Shown here: piece after piece, positions 1 through 12,000 of the stretch | Layout: each line of letters begins with the position of its first letter | Numbering within the stretch: the stretch's first letter is position 1 | Assembly: GCA_902729315.2 (NCBI GenBank) | Contig: LR746272.1 | Span: 3,444,035 to 3,508,034 of the forward strand | Reading direction: 5' to 3' | DNA: 64,000 bases | From: Spirodela intermedia | Lineage: Eukaryota; Streptophyta; Magnoliopsida; Alismatales; Araceae | Translations under genes and position numbers: made by a program | Notes under the pieces: model-generated | Told to the model about the DNA's origin: nothing | What the model saw: only the letters and a program-made list of their open reading frames with translations | Databases searched by the model: none

Positions 1-533
1 AAATTTTCCGGTCCGGCCCTCGACGAGTACTACGTGGCTACCGCGGAGCGGCCACGTTTTCTGGAGAATTCTGGTCTGTGAAACTCTGGAAGTCACGACG
101 GGTGGTGGCCCAAGCACACAAGGCCCGTTAAGACCGCCGTCAATGGGAAAGTGCAAGACCGCAGATAGTTCAGCATGCAGATATGGGATATCTCTTTGAA
201 GAAATCAGTGGTATGCGTGACGCGACGTTCCAGTCTCGGAACGCGCTTGGCATTCATCTGCCCACTATCATCTCCTCTTGCCAGAGGAGACGAGCGTCAA
301 GCTTCACTGCAGCCTGACATCGGATGGCGGTGGAAATCGCCCGTCGACGCTTGAAGGCACGGCGAGGGTGTTTGTTGACTGATTCATTTGTGGTATATCC
401 TGCGTTTCTTGTAACGGAGGAGAGCTAGAGAGGAAGCTTACATTTGACGACGACGTTTTCCTCTGACACTTCGGAGTCTTGAGATCTGGGGTATACTGCC
501 CTGCGTCTAAATCCATCTTTCAGAAGGCTGCGA
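1..533 (+). promoter_or_regulatory. Upstream region of the PPR gene
   Basis: No coding feature is supported here. The stretch lies directly upstream of the PPR start codon, so it should hold that gene's promoter and 5' leader. A GGCCCA at 107-112 is the reverse complement of the site II core TGGGCY, which is common in promoters of plant genes for organelle proteins. I see no convincing TATA box. Assignment as promoter rests on position only. Confidence 0.35.
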
Positions 534-2738
534 ATGCTGATGTATCTGCGTAGGTGCACATCCACTTCTGTTCGTTCTGTCGATCACCCTTTTCCCGGAT
601 CCGTAACGACTCCGACCCACCGCAGCCTCTCCACTTCGGAGATATACAAAGCTAACGTCAAGATCAATAGGCTCGTGCGTGATGGTAAGATCGACGCCGC
701 CCGTAAACTGTTCGACGAAATGCCTGAAAGAGATGTAGTCTCTTGGAACACGATGATTGCCGCCCATTATCGTAGAAGCGACTTTGACAAGTCGAAAAGG
801 CTCTTCCAGTTGATGCCCGAGAAGAGCATTGTATCCTGGAATTCTATGATCTCGGCGTCCATCCAGAATGGAGACATAGAAGAGGCCTTCGATTATTTTC
901 GCAAAATGCCTAAGAGAAATGTTGCTTCCTGGAATGCTATGATCTCTGGGCTTGTTAGGTACGATCGTCTCGATGAAGCGGAGAGACTTTTCAGGGAGAT
1001 GCCCAGAAGGAATGTGATCTCTTACACTGCATTGGTTGATGGGCTTTGTCGTAGTGGGAACATTCAACGTGCCCGCTGCCTTTTTGATAAGATGCAAAAG
1101 AACTCTGTTTCTTGGGCCGTGATGATAAGTGGATATGTACAGAATGACTTGTTTGATGAGGCTAGAAACGTCTTCCACCAAATGCCTGAAAAGAGTGTGG
1201 TTGCAATTACGGCTATGATGACGGGATACTGCAAGGATGGGAGAGTGGATGATGCAAGGAAACTTTTTGAAGACATGCATGGAAAGGATCTTGTTTCCTG
1301 GAATGCTATGATGTCAGGTTCGGAAAAATATCATAAACAGAGAAGCATAGTACACTAATGGGAACTCTTTATCTCAGATTTGGCTTTTGTATTACATACC
1401 GTGATATTTTATTTTCCTGTCATTTCTGTATTTTTCTATTGTTTTCTTGGATGAAAAAAATTACTGATAAATTGGGAAGTAATTGATTCAGTCTGAAGCT
1501 GCTGTGATTCTACGTCGGTAAATTCCAATTCTGTAATACTGTGACGTGTAATTTGTTGGAACAAGATGTTTACGCAAGCCTAATGTCTTATGGGTCAGAT
1601 ATTGAGAGTTCAAAATTTTTGATCTTGTATCCAAAAGCTGTTGGTACCATAGAGGCGTGTCAGCAGCGTAAAAAACTTCAGATAACGTACTAGTACTACC
1701 TACCGCTTGCTGTTCTCACTCATTAAATTTACTTGATATTTATAATAAGAAAGTCTAAAGGACAAACTTTTATGCATTCAACATGCAGGTTATGCAAACA
1801 ATGGGCGTGGTGAAGAAGCTCTTAGACTATATATAAAAATGTTGCAGTTAGGAATGAAACAAGATCACTCAACCCTTCTTATTCTTTTAACAGCATGTTC
1901 TGTTGTTTCATCGATTCAATCTGGAAGGCAAATTCATGCGATTTCAGTAAAAAATGGGTTTGAATCAGACCTTTCAATATGCAACACATGCATAACAATG
2001 TATAGCAAGTGTGGCAGCCTCATTGACTCTGACCTTATCTTCAGAAGAATCCAAGCTCCAGACCTAGTTTCTTGGAACACCATCATTGCTGCATTTGGCC
2101 AACATGGTCTCTATGAGAAAGCACGCACAATGTTTCACAACTTGATAGCTAATGGTTTCAGACCAGATAATGTTACCTTTCTTAATATCTTATCTGCATG
2201 TGGACACGCTGGAAAGGTGAACGATAGTATACTTTGGTTCAATATAATGGTCTTTGAGTATCAAATATCCCCAAAGACCGAGCATTTTTCTTGCCTTGTT
2301 GACATTGCGGGCAGAGCAGGCCAGTTGGACAGAGCATGCGAGGTCATTAATAAAATGCCCTTTGAAGCTGACAGTGCTGTTTGGAGTGCTTTGCTAGGGG
2401 CGTGTCAAGCATGCCTGAATATAGAACTGGCAGAATTGGTAGCAAAGAGGCTTGTCGAGATAAATCCTCAGGATTCAGGAGCATACGTCATGTTGTCAAA
2501 TATCTATGCTGCGACTCGCAACTGGAGAGATGTGATGAGGGTGAGGAGCCTGATGAAGAAGCATGGAGTTCAAAAGCAACCAGGGTACAGTTGGACAGAA
2601 GTGGCTGATACAGTACATGTTTTCTTGGGTGGTGATACATCACATCCAGATATTAAAAGGATACACTCAGAGCTTGGTATTTTACATCTGCATATGATCT
2701 GGGGGAATGTAGAATTTACAGAATATATTACATGCTAA
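534..2738 (+). CDS. Pentatricopeptide repeat protein, PLS/E class, probably mitochondrial (2 exons)
   Basis: Exons 534-1317 and 1789-2738 join in frame to give 577 aa. The 471-bp intron has donor TCAG/GTTCGG and acceptor ATGCAG/GTTATG; splicing rebuilds the motif SWNAMMSG-YANNGRGEEAL across the junction. PPR proteins bind organellar RNA one base per repeat; PLS proteins with E domains usually take part in C-to-U editing or other RNA processing in mitochondria or plastids. The first ~40 residues are Arg/Ser-rich without acidic clusters, consistent with a targeting peptide. Repeats run from about residue 40 to 480 with typical VSWNTMI and ARKLFDEMP elements. The end is E-like (YVMLSNIYAA, GYSWTEV, then an E+-like HSELGILHLHM) and there is no DYW deaminase domain. 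Unspliced RNA would stop at 1356-1358. The exact orthologue and target transcript cannot be read from sequence. Confidence 0.93.
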
Positions 2739-4876
2739 AAACTTTCAGATGGAAGTGGAAAATCTGCGTTTTTACGTTAAAGCTTGGCCCCTCTACATTC
2801 TATTTAGTATAGATGGAAGCATTGGTACTATTGATAACTGTCATATATTAAATATGAAGAATCTAGGCTACACTGGCCTTCTCTAATGGCCACATTGCCC
2901 CAAGGTTGACCTCATTACAAACTTATTCAGTATTTTTGGTTTTCTTTCTGCATTCTTTGTTGCTAGGCCTCGTCTGCTGTTTTTATTTTGATTCTTGATT
3001 CTTTCTAGTGCTTTTGTCAGCCTTTCTACTCTAATTTTCTGCGTTCCCTCTTTCGTAGGCTCTCACACTATTTTTTTATGAACAGTCGAGAGGGAGGAAA
3101 GAAATGAATGAATTCCCACTTGGGAAAATATAGAATATTACACCTACCTAGACAAAAGCCAAAGAAAGTTATGATAGTTGGACGTATCAGATCGAAACAA
3201 GATCTCAGATTGACATCTAGATACACTGATTTACCGTAGTGACAAAAAGGGTCAATGGAACATGGGAAGAGCCATTTCTTTCTTGTGGGGTCTTCCGTTC
3301 ACCAGTACAGAGTATATACAAGCGTTTGCATTTTCCTTTGTTAAGGACAATGATTCTAAACTAGTAGTTCAAACAGGGTTTTGGTTCCTATTTTTTTATT
3401 GCTTTCACATAAGTGATTTAGACTTAACACTAGTCAGTTTGTTCTCCTTTGTGTAATTTTTAATGTGTTTTCTTCTTTTTTTCTGAACTCTCTCATTCAT
3501 ATTTGTGTTTCTCTTTAGGAATTCATTGCGTACAGTTATAAATTTTAAAAAGTTCCAAATTTCTGATATTTTAATAACGGTTTCTGCCCCACCAGCGAGT
3601 TGAGATTGTACACCATGAATGAAAGAGAAACCCTAGCTGCACATAAAAATTAGAATGAGTACAATTGCTCAAAATTAACCGAGCTTGTTTCTTCTCTTTA
3701 TCTGATTAGTACCTTTCCTGCACTTTTTGTTGTTTCACATTTTTACTTGTGTTATTTTGTCCACCGTTATTTGCTTTCGAAGTATATCATATGAGTATCA
3801 TTTAAGATTCAGCCAATATAGTGCAAAGTTTGTTAAATGATTGGACTTGTTTTGAAAAAAATTATGCAGCTAAAATCATGTTGCTTCTTCTTGTCAAACA
3901 GAGATATGGTGTGAAGCTTGGGTAGTCTGCAAAAGTTTTTAGAATATGAGAGAATCCATTTTTGTTCCTGGACTATGCACCTGGTCCCTGTTGCCCATTT
4001 TTGTGGCATAAAAAAATTAACCTTCTCTTGGGGGATTGTGTTAGAATTGTGTTACGTTGATGGCATGTGGTTTATACACAAACCATCCGTGCTCTACTGA
4101 ACGTAGTACCATTTCGGCGTCTGATATCTCTTTTAGGTGCAAAATCTTTCAGATTTTGTTTCCTCGGCAACCCTCACCTGTCGAGTTGTGTTGAGAGATG
4201 GAGTCGATTCTTCGCTTTCCCACCAAGCTGCTAGTTGTAGCACACTACTGTGCCTTCCCTCCACTCATTTCGGAATTATGCATCATTATTTTCTTATGAT
4301 AGGCTAGTTGAGGGAGTACGGAACATCAGTGTAAAAGATTGAGTGGAATCAGTGAGGTTACTCTAGCAAGGCCTGGCCTAAACTGCATGGCATATGAAAT
4401 CTTTGATTACGTTGACGTCGTACCCATATTTTGTCTACATTGGAAGATAATCCCATTTTTATTCTCCGCGGGTTTTCTCTTTCCCATGGACTAACCTTCC
4501 ATTCAGTCCTCTTCCCCATTGTATGGTAAATGAACGTGAGGGCATTGCTGGCTATATTTTAATATCCCCTGCCCAGGAGCAATAATGTGTCAGTTTATGG
4601 CTATAATGCTTGTAAGTTAGCCAATGAGTGAAAAGGCAGTCACTAATTGTTTAGTGGTGGTTATGGAGTTGGATAGCAAGATTATGTGGTAGGGGACTCA
4701 TTTCATTTCTTTCATATTCTTAACCATTGTGAGCATCGTGCCATAGAATCCTATTGGTTTTGATATCACTTTGGTTCTTCCATTAAATTAGTTAAATTCC
4801 TAGGGTTTCTCTCGAATAATGTCCCAAAATCCAACGTGTTTAATGCATAGACTTCGTTTCTTTTGAGACGTTATGT
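2739..4876. other. Intergenic region, no gene seen
   Basis: AT-rich DNA between the PPR gene and a solo LTR. The open frames are short, unrelated to known families by eye, and lack exon-like context. The first few hundred bases should contain the 3' untranslated region of the PPR transcript. No tRNA, repeat or promoter could be supported. Confidence 0.5.
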
Positions 4877-4881
4877 CAGTC

Positions 4882-5141
4882 TGTTAGGACACTGCATTCC
4901 CTAACACAGGAAATCAGGGGAAATCACAGTCGAAGAAGGGGAAAACGACGGAAGGAAGATGAGGTGCAGGAAACCCTAGCGACGGGAACGGGGATGTTCG
5001 GGAGCCCCCGCTCTCCCCAGATGACCTTAAGACCCCAAAAAGCTCCCTTACACCCCTTATTCCCCCCTTAAATAAGGAATGGACTATTGGGCTTGGGCCC
5101 GTTTTCTACTTATATGATAGATAAGGCCCAGTGGCCTTACA
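4882..5141. mobile_element. Solo LTR (260 bp) with 5-bp target duplication
   Basis: The segment starts TGTTAGG and ends CCTTACA, an imperfect terminal inverted repeat with the TG...CA ends of plant LTRs. It is flanked on both sides by the identical pentamer CAGTC (4877-4881 and 5142-5146), the target duplication size of Ty1/copia and Ty3/gypsy integrases. No primer-binding site, polypurine tract or coding region lies beside it, so it is best read as the product of recombination between two LTRs of one element. The superfamily and orientation are not determined. Confidence 0.75.
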
Positions 5142-5146
5142 CAGTC

Positions 5147-5760
5147 ATGGTGGAAATTTTTCATATCATAGATATCCTAAAGAGCTATTTCGTGGTGGTT
5201 TCGGTAAAAGTGGCTATACTTTTCTGTTTTCTTCACTTTCTTCATTGAGGCTCTTAAAAATAAAAGCAATGTTCAAGATGCATTTAAGGAAGAACATTTG
5301 CACTAATTGGAATGTGGCATTAAAACGATTCCAATACAGAGACATCGCAGATGCCTTCAGTGGGTGTACATATGGTTCATCATCGTCTCATAAAACTGAA
5401 CCAGCGAAGATCAGAAATGTGGCAGCCATCTTAGTGTCACATAGGCTCTGATTCCTGAGTGAAAATAATCTTCTCTTGTAACTGTTCCTGAATGTTCCCT
5501 ACTCCTCTAAGAGAAAACACCACTCATTGGGTAATGGAAGATATCGATCTTGTCCAAGTAGATGAGCACATGTATATGTTCCCTCTAATAGAAGGATATT
5601 TCTTTCGAGTAATTGGTCCTCATGTGGTATTAGTATATAGTATACATGTTTACTTTGGTTATTATTAAGGTACTGAGTTACCAAACTCATAGTCAATAGA
5701 CAAGGAAGAGTCACATTTTATCTGCTTCTTCCCTAGCGGAACCATTCTGCCAGGCCCTTT
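5147..5760. other. Intergenic, no gene seen
   Basis: A 106-codon open frame occurs on the plus strand (5131-5451), but it begins inside the solo LTR, matches no family I recognise and has no exon context. Nothing else is supported. Confidence 0.45.
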
Positions 5761-5774
5761 CATGTGCAGGGTGG

Positions 5775-6211
5775 AGTTGTAACAATTTCTGACGAGAAAC
5801 ATTTAGTAATCCCCCTGGGCTGTCGGCAGAAAATTTACTTTGTGGATTCTGTAACTTGATATCCCCTCTAGTTATCATTACAAGTACTAAGGTAAATGGG
5901 CGCCTGCTGACGATGGTTATTGATTTCAAGTTATACTCCCTCGCTCAATTAATGCCTCAAAGTGTCTCACAGCTAACTGATTAGTTTCCTCATGTTGTCT
6001 AGTTTCCTGATCAAAAGAGCTACTAGAACTCTGCGTCTCCATTTTGAATCAGATTTGCATGAGACAAACCATCATTGGCAAGTGCTCATTTACCTGAGTG
6101 CTTATAACTATAATTAGAGGGGACACCAAGTTACAGAATCCACGAAGTAAACTTGTTTCCAACAGCCCAGAAGGAGTACGAAACGTTTCTAGTCAGAAAT
6201 TGCTACAACGC
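5775..6211. repeat. Long imperfect inverted repeat, ~140-bp arms, ~150-bp spacer
   Basis: The left arm (about 5775-5917) and the right arm (about 6067-6211) align as reverse complements with roughly 80% identity over about 140 positions. The best block is the identical GATTCTGTAACTT (5845-5857 on the left; its reverse complement at 6129-6141). A transcript through this region would fold into a long stem. Possible explanations are a fold-back transposable element, an inverted duplication giving rise to small RNAs, or a young miRNA-type locus. No terminal TIR/TSD pair was found and no coding function is supported for either arm. Confidence 0.7.
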
Positions 6212-6680
6212 CATCCTATGTAGATGGTAGTACTTTAGATGGTAATTAAGAGATAAAAAACTTTGGTGAAGATTTGACGATCATTCATGAGCATGTCGTC
6301 ACCGTCATTCGTGGCTAGCACTGAAATTCCTTAATGACAAATAGGTTTTGACTTCAGCATAAATTGATGATCAAGTGTATAAATGAACTAGAAACGCGTG
6401 TGCTGTTACAGTGACCTTCAATCTATTGGTCATTGGATTTCTTTCCGTTTTATGCAGGGTTCTTAAAATTATCTGAAATAGTTTGTTCATGGTGGTGTCC
6501 AGAGGGGACCTCCAAGCCCCCTCGAGTCCCACCGGCAATGGGTGGGGAGACCGAGACAGGGGCAAAGAGGGAACTCAACAAATGCAGCAATAATGTGATA
6601 TGCGATTATATTATTCACCAGAAGTGATTCCAAGCACGAGACATGGAATCATGAAGCCATACTATGAGTGGAGTTCGTCT

Positions 6681-9479
6681 TCATCGGTCCATCCATACGA
6701 TGCATCGGATGCTTTTTCCTTGTACGAGCAAATCAAATGCTTTATTTATGTCCTGGAACCCCAATTCATGTGTAATGAACTCGTCTAACCGCAGCTCCTG
6801 CAAGGAGAAAAGAAAAGTAAGCAACATTACGGATTATCGTCGATCTTCGTTTTCTTGCTGGTTTTAAGCTGGAAGTATCTATATGGGCCACATCAAGTGC
6901 CTCAAAGCGGAAGTTCACCCAGGCCCAACAGAGCTTCTCTGTGTCAGGGCCGAACGTCCGAGGACGACAAAGTCATCATGAAGATAGAAGCAACCCATCG
7001 CTTTGCTTGTGAGACTGACCTTGTCGAGATACTGCTTAACCAGAATCGGTATGTCCCTTTTGGCCTTGATCCCTCCGAACACTGAACCTGTGACTGTTTT
7101 CCCTTGCATGATCTCAGCCGAGCTGATGCTAAATGGCTCTCCGCGCATCTCCACGCCCAATATTATGGTCTTACCCCACCCCTACATCATTAGCGCAAAC
7201 AGAATAATGTCGACAGCAATACAGTGCGCACATTAACGATTTCAGCCATCTTTCAAGCTTCGTGATAGCTTTCCTCTCTGTCTATTTTTAGAAAGAGCAG
7301 TGAGCATTTCTCTGAAAAGGATGGCTACCAGAAACTGAAACAAAAGCAAGCGTCTCTGTTTTAGCCCACATGAGAAGAGCTAAACGAGTTCGTTCTTAGC
7401 GCCGGAACGAAAAAACAGATAAAGAGAAGATGGGGTTGATTAGTGAGAATACCTAGAAAAGTGTAAGGCGGTTTTTTTTTCTTCTCTTCTGTACATGATC
7501 TGTTTGGTGTAGCGAGCTGCTTCATGGAGTTGAGATAATAAACTAATGATCCGTGCAATTCTTGTATAGTCGACCATAAAATCATGGGTGCTGTTCCTTA
7601 TATATTAAAATGCTAAAACACTAGAAAAACTTACAGATTAATTAGTGCATGGATGGTCTTATAGATCGCCATCGATGAGGCCAACCATATTGGTCATGCG
7701 CATGCGACTAGTACTGGCGGGGAAATTGCCAAAATCGACCCAAAAACTCTCCTTTTTTCTCGGAAGTAGTTGGCATCATTGTTGATTAATGATCATAATC
7801 TCAAGGGGGAAAGAAGTATGGAAACCTTCCGCGAGCTTGCAAAAGCCTCGCTCACGAGGGACGCCAATCCAATGCACTCGAAGCAGTAGTCTACTCCTCC
7901 GTCAGTCATCTCCACGATGACCTGCTTCGTGGCACCCAGCCGTCCAATCCTTTCAGTATCTCGGAGTCTGGATGTCGTCAACAAGACAAGGAGAATGGGG
8001 AGCGTTTACCTCACTGAGGGGTCTGTCTCCTATATCCTTTGGGTTGATGAAATCAGTTAATCCAAGTTTCTTACCTGCACTTGGCGCACTAATTGTCAAA
8101 ATTTTTGTCGCTTATATAATGTCTGCATAAATACGTGTGCATTTTTCTGTAATAGTTCTAACGGCAGCTATAAATACGCATCTTATTGTCGGAGCGTACC
8201 GATATCCAGCTTTTCGGGGTTCAGATCGATGCCGATAATCGTAGAAGCCCCTCGGAGTCGGGCTCCCTCTACCACCTGGACCGCATATGATTTACAGTTA
8301 AGTACCGAAAAGGAAAAAAATTGGAGGGTCGGCCCGGAGTGAATCGAAATTGCGTTTGTATTTTCGTGGTTAAAGTGAGCGCGTGGGGTTAACTAGAAGA
8401 CGACGCAAATGACCAGATGATGATGATAGCAGAGCTGGTAAGGGACGTCGGGAGAAAGCGTACCCCGAGACCCACGGCCCCAAGCCCGAACACCGCCACG
8501 GACGAACCCTGCTCCACCGCCGCCACCTTCCACGCCGCCCCCACCCCTGCCGCAACGGCACCCGGGTCGTCATCAGGAAGAGCTAGCCGATCCTAATAAT
8601 TCAACGGGAAGTCGATGACGAAGAGCTGATCGATCCTGATACCTGTGGAGACGCCGCAGCTCAGGAGGCAGGCCTTTTCGGGCGGGATCGCCGGGTCGAC
8701 CAGGGTGACCTGGGAGACGTCCACCACCGTGTACTCCGCGAAGCTGGAGACCCCCAGGAAGTTGTGGATGGCGGCGCCGTCCTCGGCGGTGGCGAAGGGG
8801 GTTGGGGCGGAGCGGGGGAGGCCCCCCATTGGGTTGAAGCCGATGGCGCAGAGGTTGGTGCGTTCGGAGCGGCACTCGGTGCAGTCGCCGCAGTTCCCCA
8901 AGAAGGAGGGGACGACCAGATCCCCGGGGCTCACTTCCTCCACGCCCTCGCCGACGCTCTCCACGACCCTGCAGTCGTCGACGGATCGATCCCAACGAAC
9001 CATGAGCATCAGCACTCGGTAACCCACCCTCTCGGAATCATTGTCGAAGTGGAGACAGAGTAGATAGAACTACCCGAAGGCCTCGTGCCCGAAGATCATG
9101 GGGAAGAGAGCGGGGAAGGTCTGGAAGCGGGCAGAAGGGCCGTCAGATCAACCACATTGCAAGGGTCACAAGGCGCAGAGGAATGATTGGCAGGCAGACC
9201 TACCTCCATGCGCCAAAAGGTGACGTCGGAGTGACACAGGGACGAGCAGACGATCTTGAGGCGGACTTGGAAGGCGCCGGGGGAGGCCACCATCACCTCC
9301 TCCATACGCAGCCTCTGCCCCGGCCCTCTGCACACCGCCCCTGCTCATCCGAACGGGCATCAGAACAGAATCCTCGATTCCCAGCGGGCGGAGCCAGGGT
9401 TTGGGTAGAAGTGATTCCCCGCCTTACCTCTACATTTGATGGGTTTCCCCGTTGTCATCGTCGTCGTCGATTCCTCCAT
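6681..9479 (-). CDS. Zinc-containing alcohol dehydrogenase-like protein (10 exons)
   Basis: Exons on the minus strand: 9479-9428, 9340-9204, 9120-9074, 8968-8643, 8546-8464, 8275-8200, 8074-8010, 7921-7826, 7181-7020, 6797-6681. All junctions are GT-AG and phase-consistent, giving 386 aa, a normal length for the family. The protein has catalytic-zinc ligands Cys53 (SLCHSDVTFW), His75-Glu76 (FGHEAFG) and Cys183 (LLSCGVSTG). The four structural-zinc cysteines are 105, 108, 111 and 119. The Rossmann motif is GLGAVGLG (208-215), followed by Asp232 (IIGIDLNPEK), which favours NAD over NADP. It should interconvert alcohols and aldehydes in the cytosol; the N-terminus and motifs resemble plant 'alcohol dehydrogenase-like' proteins rather than classical ADH1 or class III. 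The substrate is unknown. The start ATG (9477-9479) precedes MEESTTTMTTGKPIKCR. No damage is seen. Confidence 0.95.
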
Positions 9480-9522
9480 CACCTACCTCTCTCTCTCTCT
9501 CCCTCCGATATCTCTCTCTATT
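9480..9522 (-). promoter_or_regulatory. GA-rich 5' leader of the ADH-like gene
   Basis: Just upstream of the ADH-like start codon the sense (minus) strand is a near-continuous GA repeat (plus strand CTCTCTCTCT runs). It lies between the TATA box and the ATG, so it should be part of the 5' untranslated leader. GA/CT tracts near plant transcription starts are common; a specific role is not shown. Confidence 0.5.
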
Positions 9523-9570
9523 TTTCCGCCGGTCTACACTGGGGGGGAGAAGGGAGTGCCGTCGAGGGCT

Positions 9571-9577
9571 CTTTATA
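9571..9577 (-). promoter_or_regulatory. TATA box of the ADH-like gene
   Basis: TATAAAG on the minus strand, about 92 bp upstream of the ADH-like start codon. This spacing allows a start site near 9545 and a leader of about 65 nt. Confidence 0.6.
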
Positions 9578-9694
9578 CGCAGACAGGCAATCTGACGCGG
9601 GGGATGCGCGAGCAAGATTCCCGATGAAGACATGAATTATTTGCTCACGGAACTGGATCATGCGAAGACGTTCAGATGCCTTCTGCCTCACTTG

Positions 9695-9700
9695 CACGTG
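9695..9700. promoter_or_regulatory. G-box / ABRE-like CACGTG upstream of the ADH-like gene
   Basis: CACGTG followed by TC on the plus strand (ACGTGTC core), about 120 bp upstream of the TATA box. This is the consensus bound by bZIP and bHLH factors and is often part of ABA- or light-responsive promoters. Function is inferred from the motif only. Confidence 0.35.
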
Positions 9701-10929
9701 TCATGTGTAAGCCAAAGTCATTATCAAGGTTTCAGTCCCCCCCCCCTCCTACCCCAACCTCCAATTCGGAATCTTTGCGTGAACACCATGGGGCGGGGCC
9801 ACGACAAGACCGTGGGGATCGGACGAAAGGACTGGAAGGGGGATCGGATCTTGTGGCGGAATATTTAGTAGCCAATGGGAAGGGTGCTCATCTTATGATA
9901 CTCATTTAAAGAGTGGACTATCTATAGCTATAACTCTTCCTTGACGACCATCCCACGAAATGGCCTGCAGAGGCGTTCGTATTCTACTCGAACTTACCAC
10001 ATCTATAATATGAAATAAAAAAATATCGATGAACTAGATTCAAAGGTGACTCTACCCACTAACCTAGTTATCATTGACAACTATATGTGAATTAGGTCCC
10101 AATAAACTCCTCTTGTGCTGGATAAGCTTTTATATATCCTCTGAAAGTAACCTTTCTATTTGTAGCAACTTGATGACAGTGAAAGAAACATTGTTGTGAA
10201 TGTTTTTGCTAAAAAAATTCTATTGGCTCAAACTATGATAAGAAGGAGATGCCCAATTAGATCAGGTCTCTTAGTTCATTCCTGCAATCTTGATAGAGAT
10301 TATATTGGAGAAGTAAATAACTTGTTTTGGGGAAAACTAACATGTTATGTAAAAGAGTAACATAAGTGATACAATGAAGAAATAATTTGAAATGAAAATC
10401 TAATGGAGGCTCAATAGGAAAGGAACAACAACTCTTCGAAAGGGTAGAAAATACCTCAATAAACCTCTTGGTGGATTCCATTTGGGAGGAAGTACAAAAG
10501 TCTCCAAGGGATTCCAAAGTACAAGAGAAAGGGAAAGGGTGGAGGTGGAGGAGAGGCCAGTTGAGAACTAACAAAGTGGAAAGCTCTCACACAAAATGAT
10601 CTGATTTGAGGGGGTCAACCTTTTATCTTGACTAGTTTTCTCTTGGGGCCCCATCTCTTGTTATGGCCTCACCCAATGAGACTAAGGTGACTATTACTTT
10701 GCTAGTTGATGGATACCATCTCTTATCAGTTTAATGGTCATGTTAGTCAAGTAGTAGTAGTTAAGTCTCAAATTCTTTGACAACATGAATGTCTACACAG
10801 TAAAAGTGGAGAAATTATTAGAGGATGTTGTGCAGATTTTCAGATAACTTTAGAGAGAGGGTTTTTCTCCCACTAAATGAGCATTTATAGTCCATGGATG
10901 ACCGATTGAATGCTAGAAGAGGTCAACAA

Positions 10930-12000
10930 GTTGAATTGATATATTATAAGTCAATCTTCTAGAAGATCAAGAATAGCCCATAGTAACATAGGCCTAATTT
11001 CTCATTAGGCAAGTTGTTGAGGTTCAATAAAAGGGCTGAAGACATAGAAAGAAAAAGTCCCTAACATTGAACTCCAACTCTTGTCACTTCTAATTAACAT
11101 AAACCTTCATATTGTGTTGGACAATGCTTAGGTGACACTTTAATTGGTCTAGTAGGGTGTCGTAGTCTTTTAATTGAAGCTTCACTACGTACAATATACT
11201 AGAATGAGCCAATTTCATAAGAGAGGGGGTGGTTTACATCTGTAGGAGACCCAAAAGAGAGTGGTGCTGTTGGAGTTGAAGTTCATATTGGATTAAAACT
11301 TTACCTACATTGGACACTTGACCAACCAATGTAGACATTCTCTGATGAGGTAGCATAAATATGTTTTAAGGCTTTTGTTGACCACTTTGTTTTGGTCATC
11401 TATTTTGGGGATGATATGCACTCTTCTAATATATAGTTGATCCTTAGAGGTGGAAGAGTTATTGGTACAAGTTGCTCATGAAGATACAATCTCTATTTTT
11501 GAGAATAGAAGATGAAATGCTGTGAAAATACATTATTTTCTTGATAAAGAGTGCATCAACTTCTGACATGATGAAGGGGTGCTTGAGGGTGTAAAAGTGT
11601 GTACTTACTTAATCTATCGACAATGAGTAAGATCAATTTGAACCCCTTCAATTTGAAGAGTTCCTTAATTAAGTTCATCATGATATCCTCTTAGACGTGT
11701 TATGAAATGAGCAATGGCTGCAATAGTCTAGTTGATGCAAGTCACTAAATATTATACTATTCCTAGGTTAAGCAAGCTTTGACAAACTTCTTGATGGTTG
11801 CTTTCATGTTTGTCCATTGAAAATCTCCACAATCAGAAATTGATTTAGGATAATTATTCAATTCATTGGAAATGATTTTATCTTTCCTCAAGACCTTTCA
11901 TTTGAACTTCCTCTTAGATTATTAGGACTATCAATTTTCTATGGCATCAATGTCCTGATGAGTATTTCTTATTCCATGAGAAGTAGACTCTAACTTTGTG
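10930..12000 (-). mobile_element. Decayed Ty3/gypsy retrotransposon, integrase part
   Basis: Reading the minus strand and ignoring stops, integrase similarity is recognisable. From about 11800 to 11540 it includes KKFVKACL and GFKLILLIVDRLSKY. From about 11420 to 11210 it includes SAYHPQN, VVNKSLKTYL and YRCKPPPLL. From about 11200 to 11000 the tail shows LLDQLKCHLSIVQHNMKVYV and QELEFNVRD. The order matches a Ty3/gypsy integrase and the start of its C-terminal region. Several stops and frame changes make it non-functional. Reverse transcriptase was not recognised and may be deleted. The true limits are unclear; AT-rich flanks from about 9900 to 14300 may belong to the same element. Confidence 0.75.

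Noticed and set aside
507-1280. 257-codon minus-strand open frame opposite the PPR gene
   Set aside because: It is the antisense shadow of a GC-balanced repeat-coding exon and has no family similarity, while the plus strand reads as a clear PPR array.
8573-9063. Several long plus- and minus-strand frames over the ADH-like exons
   Set aside because: They are alternative frames of GC-rich exons; only one frame contains the zinc and Rossmann motifs and splices correctly.
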